A stretch of 7,005 nucleotides of DNA from Lactonifactor sp050944855 (GTDB taxonomy: Bacteria > Bacillota > Clostridia > Lachnospirales > Lachnospiraceae): contig JBMNRU010000045.1 in NCBI GenBank assembly GCA_050944855.1, forward strand, positions 1-7,005, in the 5' to 3' direction. Made by a program: the position numbers and the translations under genes. Shown here one piece after another: positions 1-6,546 of the stretch. Every line of letters begins with the position of its first letter. The first letter of the stretch is position 1. The notes below the pieces were generated by a model, which saw only the letters and a list, made by a program, of their open reading frames with translations, was not told where the DNA came from and ran no database searches.

Positions 1-1813
1 TTTTCTCGCTGGCATCCGCTAAAAGCCGGTAATTCTTATGCTTTGTAATATCGTATTTGTCAGAAAAGAACGGTCTTGCTCCTCGGATCTGCAGGATACA
101 TTTTCCACCGTCCATAACAGCCAGTTCATCCTCTGTCATCAGCTGTTTTCCCAGCTTCTGATAATTCAGACCGTAAGACTTCTGGTTGCTTCTGGTTTCT
201 GATGTATTGTACAGATCGATGGTCTCTTTTCCAAGGATCTCGCTCATTTCTTTTAATGTTGTCTTCTCCTTACCGCCCAGAAACAGGGTGGTATCACAAT
301 TGCCGACTACGGTATCCGCGGCATCTTTGTATATGGTTTTCAGCTGCGACTGTGCCTGCAAAATAATAGAAGCAGAGATTTCCCTGCTTCGTATGGTTGC
401 AATCAGCTTATCAAATTGTGGTATCTGACCGATGTTGGCGAACTCATCACAGATCACGCGGACGTGAACCGGAAGTCTTCCGTGATAAACATCATCTGCC
501 CTGTCACAAAGCAGATTGAAAAGCTGTGACTGCAGCATGGCAATCACAAAGTTAAATGTTGTATCGGTATCCGACATGATCAGAAATAATGCTGTCTTCC
601 TGTCTCCGATCAGATCCAGTTCCATCTCATCATAGGACATGATCTCACGAAGTTCTGCAATGTCAAAAGATGCAAGTCTCGCACCACAGCTGACAAGGAT
701 ACTTTTCGCTGTCTTGCCCGCAGCCATCTTATATTTTTTGTACTGCCTTACCGCAAAGTGCTCCGGCTCTTCCTCCTCCAACTCTTCAAACAATAAATCC
801 ACCGGATTCTTATAATCCTCATCCTCTTCCTTGACCTCTGATTCATTTAACAGATCCAGAAGTGTGGAAAAGTTCTTTTCATCTTCATTTCCCTCATACC
901 AGATGAATGCAATCAGGGCTGTGTACAGCAGCTTTTCTGCTTTGTACCAGAAATCCTGGTTTTCTTTTTCGCCTTCACCCTTTGTATTTGCCATGATAAC
1001 TGTAACCAGTTTCAGGATGTCCTTCTCTGACCTGAGATAGGCAAACGGGTTATAATGCATGCTTTTTGAGAAGTTGATGGTATTTAAAACCTTGATATCA
1101 TACGGTTCATGTATCACTTTGCCGTTTTTATCCTTCACGATCCGGCCGTTTTCATCTCTCTTCGGCGGACCCTTTTCCAGCATAGAACCAACTTCTTCGA
1201 TCAAAGTTCCTTTTGGATCCGTGAGGACATATGAACAGTTCATCTGCATCACTGATGGTTTCACAAAGAACCTCGTCTTACCGGAACCGGAACCACCTAT
1301 GACCAGTATATTCTTATTTCTCGCATACTTGGGGTTCTTCGGTCTGCTCTCCATTGTAAGACTTTCCGTTGCTGTCAGCGGAATATTCATCCAAGGATCA
1401 TCCGCCTGATATGGGCGGATATCTTCCGGCGTTCCCCATCTTGCTGAACCATATTCTACTCCTTTTCGAAGCTTTTTGCTATCCAGTTGTTTCTGCCAGA
1501 TCAGTAATTTTGCCATGACCGCACATCCGATACCCACCATAATATCCTTTGAATTCGGGCTCGGCACAAGCCCCAGTACCTTATCGGAATGCTCCATCAC
1601 ATACAGGATTTTCTCTCCTGCAGTATTTCCAGGGCTCAGCCGGTAGAGCAGTGATGCCCGGTCAGACAGAAGAAACACAAACAGATAAGGCAGATTTAGC
1701 ATCAGGAACTTCTTCATGTTCCTGACTTCAAATCTGCCTGTCAGTTTTCTTATCGACTGCCGAATTAGGGCTAATCCCGGCAGTGCAGATGATTTCTTCT
1801 TTTTCTTTGACAA
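1..1813 (-). CDS. virD4: VirD4/TraG-like type IV coupling protein, CD1115 family (3' end off window)
   Basis: This is the coupling ATPase that hands relaxase-bound DNA to the conjugative type IV secretion channel at the inner membrane. 604 codons are visible and the frame is open to the window edge, so only a short C-terminal tail is missing. Residues ~36-50 (MLNLPYLFVFLLS) and ~91-105 are hydrophobic and fit the two N-terminal membrane segments of the family. Walker A is GGSGSGKT at 173-180, followed by TDPKGT at 198-203. Walker B is VICDEFANIG at 453-462. The stretches IRSREISASIILQAQSQL (475-491) and GNCDTTLFLGGKE (504-516) are the family's most conserved blocks. The chosen start is a TTG at 1811-1813, giving a lysine-rich N-terminus; AGGTGAG lies 7 nt upstream and an in-frame TGA (the pcfB stop) is just before it. 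Met33 (position 1717) is the alternative. Family is very secure; the exact start is less so. Confidence 0.95.
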   Translation of the reverse strand, partial: MSKKKKKSSALPGLALIRQSIRKLTGRFEVRNMKKFLMLNLPYLFVFLLSDRASLLYRLSPGNTAGEKILYVMEHSDKVLGLVPSPNSKDIMVGIGCAVMAKLLIWQKQLDSKKLRKGVEYGSARWGTPEDIRPYQADDPWMNIPLTATESLTMESRPKNPKYARNKNILVIGGSGSGKTRFFVKPSVMQMNCSYVLTDPKGTLIEEVGSMLEKGPPKRDENGRIVKDKNGKVIHEPYDIKVLNTINFSKSMHYNPFAYLRSEKDILKLVTVIMANTKGEGEKENQDFWYKAEKLLYTALIAFIWYEGNEDEKNFSTLLDLLNESEVKEEDEDYKNPVDLLFEELEEEEPEHFAVRQYKKYKMAAGKTAKSILVSCGARLASFDIAELREIMSYDEMELDLIGDRKTALFLIMSDTDTTFNFVIAMLQSQLFNLLCDRADDVYHGRLPVHVRVICDEFANIGQIPQFDKLIATIRSREISASIILQAQSQLKTIYKDAADTVVGNCDTTLFLGGKEKTTLKEMSEILGKETIDLYNTSETRSNQKSYGLNYQKLGKQLMTEDELAVMDGGKCILQIRGARPFFSDKYDITKHKNYRLLADASEK

Positions 1814-1816
1814 AGA

Positions 1817-2020
1817 TCATCTCACCTGCTGTCTGTTTTTATCTCTAGCCTTCTTCTGGTTTTTCGCTGCTGCCCTGTACAGTGCCAGTTTCTTACGGAT
1901 GCCAACCCTGTTCTTATTCTTTTTTCTAAGCTGTTCCCCGGTAAAATCTCTAAATGCTGCATCTATGGCAGCCCTGTCCCTTCCTTTAAAAAATACCAGA
2001 TATACCGGTGGATCCTTATC
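1817..2020 (-). pseudogene. pcfB: PcfB-like (DUF3801) relaxosome accessory protein, C-terminal remnant
   Basis: A 67-codon open stretch begins DKDPPVYLVFFKGRD and ends in a basic tail with TGA at 1817-1819. The PPxYLVFFKGRD...AIDAAF block followed by a Lys/Arg-rich tail is what I recall from the C-terminal part of PcfB-type proteins, which normally precede virD4 in these elements and help the relaxosome meet the coupling protein. The N-terminal ~90-100 residues expected for the family are absent. Directly upstream in this frame is a TAG (2021-2023), before it only nine codons from an ATG, then TAA. Neither other frame supplies the missing part, and the remnant has no credible start codon. The upstream acidic gene ends at 2029, only 8 nt away, so a deletion may have joined the two. 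virD4 follows in the same frame after TGA TCT. A call from memory of the family; moderately sure. Confidence 0.7.
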
Positions 2021-2028
2021 CTACTGTG

Positions 2029-2493
2029 TTAGGAAGTCATGTTTTCGCATGGATTGAATTTTTTACCTTCACTTTCGCTTTTTGCAATATCTTCAAAAAA
2101 AGTATCTTCATCCGTCAGGAATAATTCATAGATTGTGCGGATCATAATTTCTCCCGTCGGCATTTCTTCGATCAGATCTTCCACCGGTCTTCCTTTGAAG
2201 AAACACTCTTTCATAATAAGATATGTCAGACTGCATGCCTGCTGACTACACTCACGGATTGTCTCACGTATTGCTTCATGATACCCCTGCAAGTCTTCTG
2301 CAGATATATTTCTTATAATTTCCTCATGGCCTTTTTTTGAATCGGATTCTTCACTCATTAAAAGATCCAGCTCGGCCCTGGCAGCTTTTTGAGCATCATC
2401 ATCCAAGTGAAGATATTCCCAGATTATTTTGACAGTATTGCTATCCTCACCGTATTCAATCGGCGGTAACTGCAGATATTTTTTCTTTTCCAT
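2029..2493 (-). CDS. acidic protein of unknown function, 154 aa
   Basis: I do not recognise this family. From ATG at 2491-2493 it encodes 154 residues, rich in Glu and Asp, with no signal peptide or membrane segment, so probably cytoplasmic. The predicted content is mostly helical, with two Cys near the middle (around ECSQQAC and KECFF) and one near the end. An in-frame TTG two codons upstream would sit only 3 nt from the GGGGG ribosome binding sequence, so the ATG (9 nt spacing) is preferred. It starts 2 nt after the stop of the small membrane protein, so the two are likely translationally coupled. Its end abuts the pcfB remnant, so its last residues (after about EGKKFNP) could derive from a deletion junction. 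It could be an element-specific accessory protein; no function is claimed. Confidence 0.75.
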   Translation of the reverse strand: MEKKKYLQLPPIEYGEDSNTVKIIWEYLHLDDDAQKAARAELDLLMSEESDSKKGHEEIIRNISAEDLQGYHEAIRETIRECSQQACSLTYLIMKECFFKGRPVEDLIEEMPTGEIMIRTIYELFLTDEDTFFEDIAKSESEGKKFNPCENMTS

Positions 2494-2495
2494 TT

Positions 2496-2813
2496 TCAAA
2501 ATCCCCCTACGATTTTTTCAGATACTGCCTTTACAGCAAAACCCAGAAGTACCTCTACAAATACTCCGCAGGTCAAAGCTGCAATCAATACTGCTTCCAC
2601 AACGGCTACCAGCACATATCTCATGTAATCCTGACGGAACCAGATCACGGTTCCGATCAAAATAATACCACACAAGACACCGATCACCCATTTGAACAGG
2701 GAATACACATTCACCACAAGTTTCATTGCTCCCTGACACATGAGCAGTACCAATAACACCGGAACTAACGCTGCTCTGATTATGACATTTCCGAATAAAC
2801 TCATCATCTTCAT
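2496..2813 (-). CDS. small integral membrane protein, 105 aa, unknown function
   Basis: The protein is almost entirely hydrophobic, with three likely membrane segments: residues ~10-31 (rich in Val/Leu), ~41-59 (VIGVLCGIILIGTVIWF), and a long one at ~66-98 that could be one or two helices. Short charged connectors (RQDY near 60-63) and a basic C-terminal KAVSEKIVGGF complete it. The start at 2811-2813 has GGGGAAAGG with 6 nt spacing; Met3 or Met4 are possible alternatives. It lies 24 nt after repA and 2 nt before the acidic protein. Small membrane proteins near the virD4 end of conjugative elements often belong to the transfer apparatus, but nothing in the sequence identifies this one; a role at the membrane with VirD4 is only an inference from position. 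Confidence 0.8.
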   Translation of the reverse strand: MKMMSLFGNVIIRAALVPVLLVLLMCQGAMKLVVNVYSLFKWVIGVLCGIILIGTVIWFRQDYMRYVLVAVVEAVLIAALTCGVFVEVLLGFAVKAVSEKIVGGF

Positions 2814-2837
2814 ATTTCACCTTTCCCCTCGTTACAT

Positions 2838-3836
2838 TTATCGTGCAAACATCGGCATATCATGATTGACTTCGGCGCAGTAATAACCATCCATCGTAGA
2901 CGGCGCATTAAACAACGCTGCAAGTAAGTATTTCTTGATATTCTTTACCTTTGTTGTGTTCCCATGCAGACACTGGATCACGTAATCTATGTGAGAATAA
3001 TTTAGTTTCAGGAATTTGCTTTTCACCAGTTCTGCCGGATAATGTTCACTGGCAATAAGGATTTCTTTTCGTTTGCTCATGACTGTTTCCAGAATGAGAT
3101 TGTAAATACCTTCAACAAGTTCCTGATCATGATTATGTGTGATCAGCAATGAGTCGTACTCAATATTCTTTCGAATGATTTCTCCATATGCCTGCAATGT
3201 CTGATCTGGCATCTCATCGCATCTTATCGCATCCTGACCTGAATACGATAAGATATGATTCGATTTATTCTCATTCATATAGTTCTGGTTTATATTAGTC
3301 TTATTCTTTAGATGTGCCCTAACGAGAACCTCTTGACGTGTCGATTTCGGGACTATAGTAGTACCCGTTTTGGGACCTCTTGAAGTGTCTTTCTGGGAAC
3401 CACCAGAAGTTCCCTTTTCAGCACCTCTTGCTTCATATATGTTAGTGGCTTTTCCTGTAGTTCCCATTTCGATACCTTTAGTTACTTCCTGCGACATAAA
3501 GCTTTTTACATATATAATGCTGGGAAGACCAAATCCCCGTTTTTTCTTTTCCACCAGTCCAAATGCTTCCAACTCTGTAAGATACTCCATGGCTTTTTTT
3601 CTGGAAAACCCCAGATCCGACTGTATATCTGAAATCGGATAAATAATAAACACACGATTATCTTCATCGAACCAGCTGTTTTTCCTTGATAATGTCATTC
3701 GGTCCAGAAGTATCGAATAGAGTATTTTTGCCTGCAGGGACAAATCTGAAAATTTATTCTCGGTAATCATAACTCTTGGAATACGAATGAAATTGAACTG
3801 CTCGGCCTGAGCACCATAGTAATAATCGAAGTTCAT
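2838..3836 (-). CDS. repA: replication initiator RepA (RepA_N domain, DUF6017-like C-terminus)
   Basis: This predicted initiator is 332 aa. Residues 1-112 are a clear RepA_N domain: MNFDYYYGAQAEQFNF, then IPRVMITENKFSDLSLQAKI, LLDRMTLSRKNSWFDEDNRV, and a winged-helix part ending GLPSIIYVKSF. Residues ~115-200 form a low-complexity Gly/Thr/Lys linker encoded by repeated DNA (see repeat entries). Residues ~210-332 are a helical C-terminal domain (KEILIASEHYPAELVKSKFLKL, then HIDYVIQCLHGNTTKVKNIKKYLLAALFNAP) typical of the DUF6017 half of these initiators. The start is ATG at 3834-3836, with GGGGAGG 6 nt upstream inside the last codons of parB; upstream in-frame ATGs lie inside parB and lack this. 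It starts 1 nt after the parB stop. RepA_N proteins of Gram-positive plasmids generally act on an origin within their own gene, which the repeats here fit. Confidence 0.93.
   Translation of the reverse strand: MNFDYYYGAQAEQFNFIRIPRVMITENKFSDLSLQAKILYSILLDRMTLSRKNSWFDEDNRVFIIYPISDIQSDLGFSRKKAMEYLTELEAFGLVEKKKRGFGLPSIIYVKSFMSQEVTKGIEMGTTGKATNIYEARGAEKGTSGGSQKDTSRGPKTGTTIVPKSTRQEVLVRAHLKNKTNINQNYMNENKSNHILSYSGQDAIRCDEMPDQTLQAYGEIIRKNIEYDSLLITHNHDQELVEGIYNLILETVMSKRKEILIASEHYPAELVKSKFLKLNYSHIDYVIQCLHGNTTKVKNIKKYLLAALFNAPSTMDGYYCAEVNHDMPMFAR
3209..3320. other. candidate AT-rich origin segment inside repA with short repeats
   Basis: Three head-to-tail 10-bp repeats (GCATCTCATC, GCATCTTATC, GCATCCTGAC) lie at 3209-3238. 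The middle one has an inverted partner: ATCTTATCG at 3221-3229 matches CGATAAGAT at 3246-3254. From about 3240 to 3320 the DNA is strongly AT-rich. Next to the 24-bp repeats, this resembles a melting region beside iterons. Origin function is inferred from layout only. Confidence 0.5.
3324..3470. repeat. in-frame 24-bp degenerate repeats inside repA (iteron-like)
   Basis: On the minus strand, 24-bp units lie at 3447-3470, 3396-3419, 3372-3395, 3348-3371 and 3324-3347. The last four are contiguous; the 27 bp between the first two look like a diverged sixth unit. Units carry a partial dyad such as GGGAAC...GTTCCC or GACACTTCAAGAGGTCC versus GACACGTCAAGAGGTTC. Because the period is a multiple of three they encode a degenerate eight-residue repeat (RepA residues 123-171). 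They sit in the linker between the two RepA domains, the usual place for RepA_N origin iterons. Confidence 0.7.
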
Positions 3837-3837
3837 G

Positions 3838-4743
3838 TCACACCTCCCCGTTTTTCCATTTGTCCAGAAGCTGGAACAGGACATTCTTAATATCATCAGA
3901 ACCATAACTTGCAGGGAAATACTCTCTGAGTTTCTTTTCTGATAAGGTGAGCTTGCCGCCAGAAGTCTTTCCGGTCTGATGGTTATTCATAATCATTATC
4001 AGCTTTGGCTGTGTCATAACTCCTTTTTCACATTCCTCGCGAAGAGCTGAGATCTGTTTCGGTTTTACCGTACCATTCTCTTTGATATACTCATAAATCC
4101 ACTTCTGGATTTCCTTATCTATGTAGGAAATATCTACTGCAACTGTAAACTGAATTCGCTTTGTATCTACATATTCTAATATTTCAGGAATCAATTCTGT
4201 CAAGCGAATATATCTTCTAATCTGTGCACGACTATCACCGACTTCGTCAGCCATCGCAACATCGGCTTTATAATGTGTCTCATTTTGAGACACATTTTCT
4301 GATGACTTCCGTCCAACACTTCGCCTCATCGCATCCATCTTCATTTTGTAAGCGAATGCTTTTTCACTTGGCAGTAATTCTTCTCTCTGAATATTCGCAT
4401 CCACCATAGCCAGGACTGCGGTATCATCATCCATTTCTCTTACAATTGCAGGAATCATGCTAAGTCCCGCAAGTCCGGCGGCATGTAACCTGCGGTGACC
4501 GGAAATCATCTCATATCCTCTGGTCTTTTTGGATGGTCGGATTAATACTGGTGTAAGAACTCCATTCACTTTAATACTTTCAACCAGTTCTGCCATCTTA
4601 TCATCATCAATTACCTTGAACGGATGATTTTCAAAACTGTGGATATCACGGATGCTTACATCAACTGCAGATTCTTCATTACTTACTCCAAGCAGTGCTT
4701 CATAATTCGTTAATTTTATTTTCTGACCAACTCTTTCTTTCAT
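3838..4743 (-). CDS. parB: ParB/RepB/Spo0J-family partition protein (downstream copy)
   Basis: This is a 301-aa DNA-binding partition protein. Residues ~27-125 form the ParB N-terminal (nuclease-like/CTPase) domain: ENHPFKVIDDDKMAELVESI, GVLTPVLIRP, then YEMISGHRRLHAAG (78-90) and ANIQREELLPSEKAFAY (116-132), the equivalents of ParB boxes II and III. Residues ~170-200 (GDSRAQIRRYIRLTELIPEILEYV) give the helix-turn-helix and KorB-like central part. The C-terminal ~35 residues (KLREYFPASYGSDDIKNVLFQLLDKW) resemble the end of the other ParB in this window. The ATG overlaps the parA stop as ATGA (4740-4743), with AGGAGG 10 nt upstream, a slightly long spacing that suits re-initiation. The linker at residues ~150-158 is encoded by a perfect inverted repeat (4272-4296). 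Function follows the family: it binds a centromere and stimulates ParA. Confidence 0.93.
   Translation of the reverse strand: MKERVGQKIKLTNYEALLGVSNEESAVDVSIRDIHSFENHPFKVIDDDKMAELVESIKVNGVLTPVLIRPSKKTRGYEMISGHRRLHAAGLAGLSMIPAIVREMDDDTAVLAMVDANIQREELLPSEKAFAYKMKMDAMRRSVGRKSSENVSQNETHYKADVAMADEVGDSRAQIRRYIRLTELIPEILEYVDTKRIQFTVAVDISYIDKEIQKWIYEYIKENGTVKPKQISALREECEKGVMTQPKLIMIMNNHQTGKTSGGKLTLSEKKLREYFPASYGSDDIKNVLFQLLDKWKNGEV
3843..3849 (-). promoter_or_regulatory. ribosome binding site of repA
   Basis: GGGGAGG on the minus strand, 6 nt before the repA ATG and formed by the last sense codons of parB (encoding Gly-Glu-Val). This decides the repA start in favour of position 3836 over upstream in-frame ATGs, and implies coupling of parB and repA translation. 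Confidence 0.85.
4272..4296. repeat. perfect inverted repeat within parB
   Basis: The 11-bp arms AATGTGTCTCA and TGAGACACATT are separated by TTT. They lie in the codons for the variable linker of the downstream ParB (residues about 150-158), between conserved RRSVGR and the helix-turn-helix. It could be a protein-binding site, an mRNA hairpin, or a small mobile palindromic insertion. Confidence 0.85.
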
Positions 4744-5519
4744 TTCGCAAGTACCTCCTGTGTCAGTGCTTCATATGCTTTTGCAACTTTGCTGTTTGGA
4801 CAGTGCGCATAAATACTGATTCCTTCTGCGCTGATTTCAGATGCTTTCACCGACATTGGAATATAAGTTTCAAATATTCCAAGTGTGTCTGCATATGTTT
4901 CTTTGACTGCAGCAAAGATATCCTTTGTATAATTGGATCGCATATCAACCATGGAAAGAAGAATTCCTTCTACTTTTAATGACTTATTGAGTCTGCGCTG
5001 TACCATCGTAATCGTATGTAACAGCATCTGCAGACCTTTTACCGGAAGAAACTGTGCCTGAACCGGAATTAAAACAGATGTTGCAGCCACCAGAGCATTG
5101 ATCGTCATCATTCCCAAACTGGGTGAACAATCTATAATAATGTAGTCATAGTCTTCTTTGATCATATCCAGGTATTCCTGCATCAGATGTTCTCTGCTGA
5201 TAATGTTGATCATTGCTACTTCCAGCCCGGACAATTCAATATTTGCAGGTATTAAATCTACCCCTTCTTCGTGATGAAGAATTCCGGCTCTCGGATCAAA
5301 TTCCTCTTCATCAATGATATGTCCCAGAATGGTTGCAAGTGTGATTTCCAGTTCGTCCGGTTCCTTATAACCAAGGCTTGCTGTGCAGCTTCCCTGCGGA
5401 TCAGCATCTACAACAGCTACTCTTTTTCCATTTCTTGCAAGTCCAACTGCCAGATTTACTGCAGTCGTTGACTTGGACTGGCCTCCTTTTTGGTTTGCGA
5501 TTGCTATAATTTTACACAT
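4740..5519 (-). CDS. parA: ParA-family partition ATPase
   Basis: A 259-aa Walker-type ATPase that positions DNA through ATP-dependent binding to the nucleoid, driven by ParB. The deviant P-loop is NQKGGQSKSTTA at 9-20, with the signature Lys11 and Lys16 present but Gln-Ser replacing the usual Val-Gly. Switch I/Walker A' region VVDADPQGS is at 36-44, Walker B YDYIIIDCSPSLG at 124-136, and the C-terminal SVKASEIS...GISIYAHCPNSKVAKAYEALTQEVL is typical. There is no N-terminal helix-turn-helix, so this is a small soj-like ParA that probably does not repress its own operon. The start is ATG 5517-5519 with GGGAGG 7 nt upstream; a 12-codon upstream extension from 5555 would overlap the previous gene and lacks this site. 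It follows the upstream parB by 13 nt and overlaps the downstream parB by 4 nt. Confidence 0.96.
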   Translation of the reverse strand: MCKIIAIANQKGGQSKSTTAVNLAVGLARNGKRVAVVDADPQGSCTASLGYKEPDELEITLATILGHIIDEEEFDPRAGILHHEEGVDLIPANIELSGLEVAMINIISREHLMQEYLDMIKEDYDYIIIDCSPSLGMMTINALVAATSVLIPVQAQFLPVKGLQMLLHTITMVQRRLNKSLKVEGILLSMVDMRSNYTKDIFAAVKETYADTLGIFETYIPMSVKASEISAEGISIYAHCPNSKVAKAYEALTQEVLAK

Positions 5520-5526
5520 GATTCTT

Positions 5527-5532
5527 CCTCCC
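5527..5532 (-). promoter_or_regulatory. ribosome binding site of parA
   Basis: GGGAGG on the minus strand directly after the upstream parB stop codon (TAA, 5533-5535), 7 nt before the parA ATG. It fixes the start at 5519 rather than at the in-frame ATG at 5555. Confidence 0.85.
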
Positions 5533-6405
5533 TTAATTTTCCCAGTACTGTCCACAATAGATCTTTAATAAAGCAACGATTTCTTTTTTCATCTGCGCCG
5601 GTGTATAGCTTCTTGGAAAGAAACGGTATAACTGCTCATTTTTGAACATGACTCTGTTGGTTTCTCCCTTTTTAATTTCGCCTAGAATCTCCTGCATCCT
5701 TTCCTTCGTACAGTTGCCACTCTTACTCAGTTCTTTTATCCTCTGTGCCTGCGATATGGATGGCGATGACTGTGTGGCATCCATTGCATTTAACAGTTCT
5801 TTCTGTTCATCTTCGCTTAAAAAAGAGAGATCTACCGCAGGATTAAAAGCCAGCATTCCTTCATCCAGTAATTTCAGCAATTCCGGAATCAGATATGTTA
5901 TCCGGATATAGCGCTGTACCTGCTTTTGACTGTCACCTGCCTCAGCTCCAATTACCTGCAGTGGTGATTTTCCTTTTGGATAAACATAGCCGATTTGTCC
6001 TGATTTCGGTCTGCCGACACTTCTTCTCAGAACATCATATTTCATTCTGTAGGCAAATGCTTTCTCACTGGGACTGATCTGTTCTCTCTGAACATTGGAA
6101 TCTACCATTTCCAGAATGGCCTCATCATCACTCAGAACCCTGATCAGTACCGGAACCTTGGTAAATCCAAGCTGTCTGGCAGCTTCACATCTACGGTGAC
6201 CGGATACGATCTCGTAATATCCTTCCAGTTTTGGTCTGACTATGATTGGATTCAAAATGCCAAAACGTCCAATGCTTTCACGAAGTGCTTCCATCTGCTG
6301 ATCATTTTTCACTTTAAACGGATGATTCTTAAATCCTTTCAGTCTCTCGGTGCTGATTTCAATTACTTTTTCTTCAAGATCCTTTTCTTTTTGCTTGCAT
6401 TGCAT
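5533..6405 (-). CDS. parB: ParB/RepB/Spo0J-family partition protein (first gene of operon)
   Basis: This second ParB-like protein is 290 aa and clearly paralogous to the one after parA. Residues ~14-115 form the N-terminal domain: FKNHPFKVKNDQQMEALRESI, FGILNPIIVRP, then YEIVSGHRRCEAAR (64-77) and SNVQREQISPSEKAFAYRMK (103-122). RRSVGR follows at 127-132 and is shared with the other copy. AGDSQKQVQRYIRITYLIPELLKLL (156-180) is the helix-turn-helix region, and QLYRFFPRSYTPAQMKKEIVALL near the end matches the other copy's tail. The start at 6403-6405 has GGAG with 7 nt spacing (6413-6416). As first gene behind the TTAGCTG array and structured leader, it is the best candidate to bind that array as centromere and autoregulatory operator; that is inference. 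Confidence 0.93.
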   Translation of the reverse strand: MQCKQKEKDLEEKVIEISTERLKGFKNHPFKVKNDQQMEALRESIGRFGILNPIIVRPKLEGYYEIVSGHRRCEAARQLGFTKVPVLIRVLSDDEAILEMVDSNVQREQISPSEKAFAYRMKYDVLRRSVGRPKSGQIGYVYPKGKSPLQVIGAEAGDSQKQVQRYIRITYLIPELLKLLDEGMLAFNPAVDLSFLSEDEQKELLNAMDATQSSPSISQAQRIKELSKSGNCTKERMQEILGEIKKGETNRVMFKNEQLYRFFPRSYTPAQMKKEIVALLKIYCGQYWEN

Positions 6406-6425
6406 ATCCTCACTCCATTTCCTTT

Positions 6426-6439
6426 CCGCATCCTCGCGG
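6426..6439 (-). promoter_or_regulatory. small hairpin in the parB leader
   Basis: On the minus strand CCGC-GAGGAT-GCGG forms a 4-bp GC stem with a 6-nt loop, ending 9 nt before the GGAG ribosome binding site of the first parB. The loop holds a second GAGG that could act as decoy. Regulatory meaning is unproven. Confidence 0.4.
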
Positions 6440-6443
6440 AGCG

Positions 6444-6475
6444 TTTATCTCAGTCGCCTATTCTACTGAGATAAA
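6444..6475 (-). promoter_or_regulatory. 10-bp inverted repeat in the parB leader, overlapping a terminator U-tract
   Basis: TTTATCTCAG (6444-6453) and CTGAGATAAA (6466-6475) are perfect inverted arms around 12 nt. In the minus-strand RNA this hairpin uses the last U residues of the preceding terminator-like hairpin, so it could affect termination. It could equally be a DNA operator. Confidence 0.6.
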
Positions 6476-6521
6476 AAGAACCCGCCTGGACAGATGCTTA
6501 TTCATCTGACCAAACAGGTTC
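6471..6521 (-). terminator. intrinsic terminator or attenuator before the parB-parA-parB-repA operon
   Basis: In the minus-strand RNA a roughly 20-bp stem forms from GAACCTGTTTGG-t-CAGATG, a 6-nt loop (AATAAG) and CATCTG-t-CCAGGCGGGTTC, with three G-U pairs and one T-T mismatch. It is followed at once by CTTTTTAT. This is a good rho-independent terminator. It could end transcription arriving from beyond 7005, or attenuate the operon if the promoter lies upstream of it. Confidence 0.75.
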
Positions 6522-6546
6522 TTCGTCCTCTTAGCTGCAGCTAAGA

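Noticed and set aside
1059..1409. Plus-strand open frames across the virD4, repA and par genes
   Set aside because: All are antisense shadows of strongly conserved minus-strand proteins and lack ribosome binding sites.
2021..2023. TAG before the pcfB remnant as programmed stop read-through or recoding
   Set aside because: The frame upstream has only nine codons before a TAA, so read-through would not supply the missing N-terminal domain.
2518..2820. 100-codon minus-strand frame overlapping the small membrane protein
   Set aside because: It is in another frame of a gene with good start, ribosome site and clear membrane segments; composition is unlike a real protein.
3209..3254. CRISPR array in the repA repeats
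   Set aside because: Units are only 10 bp and head to tail with no spacers, and they lie in a coding sequence.
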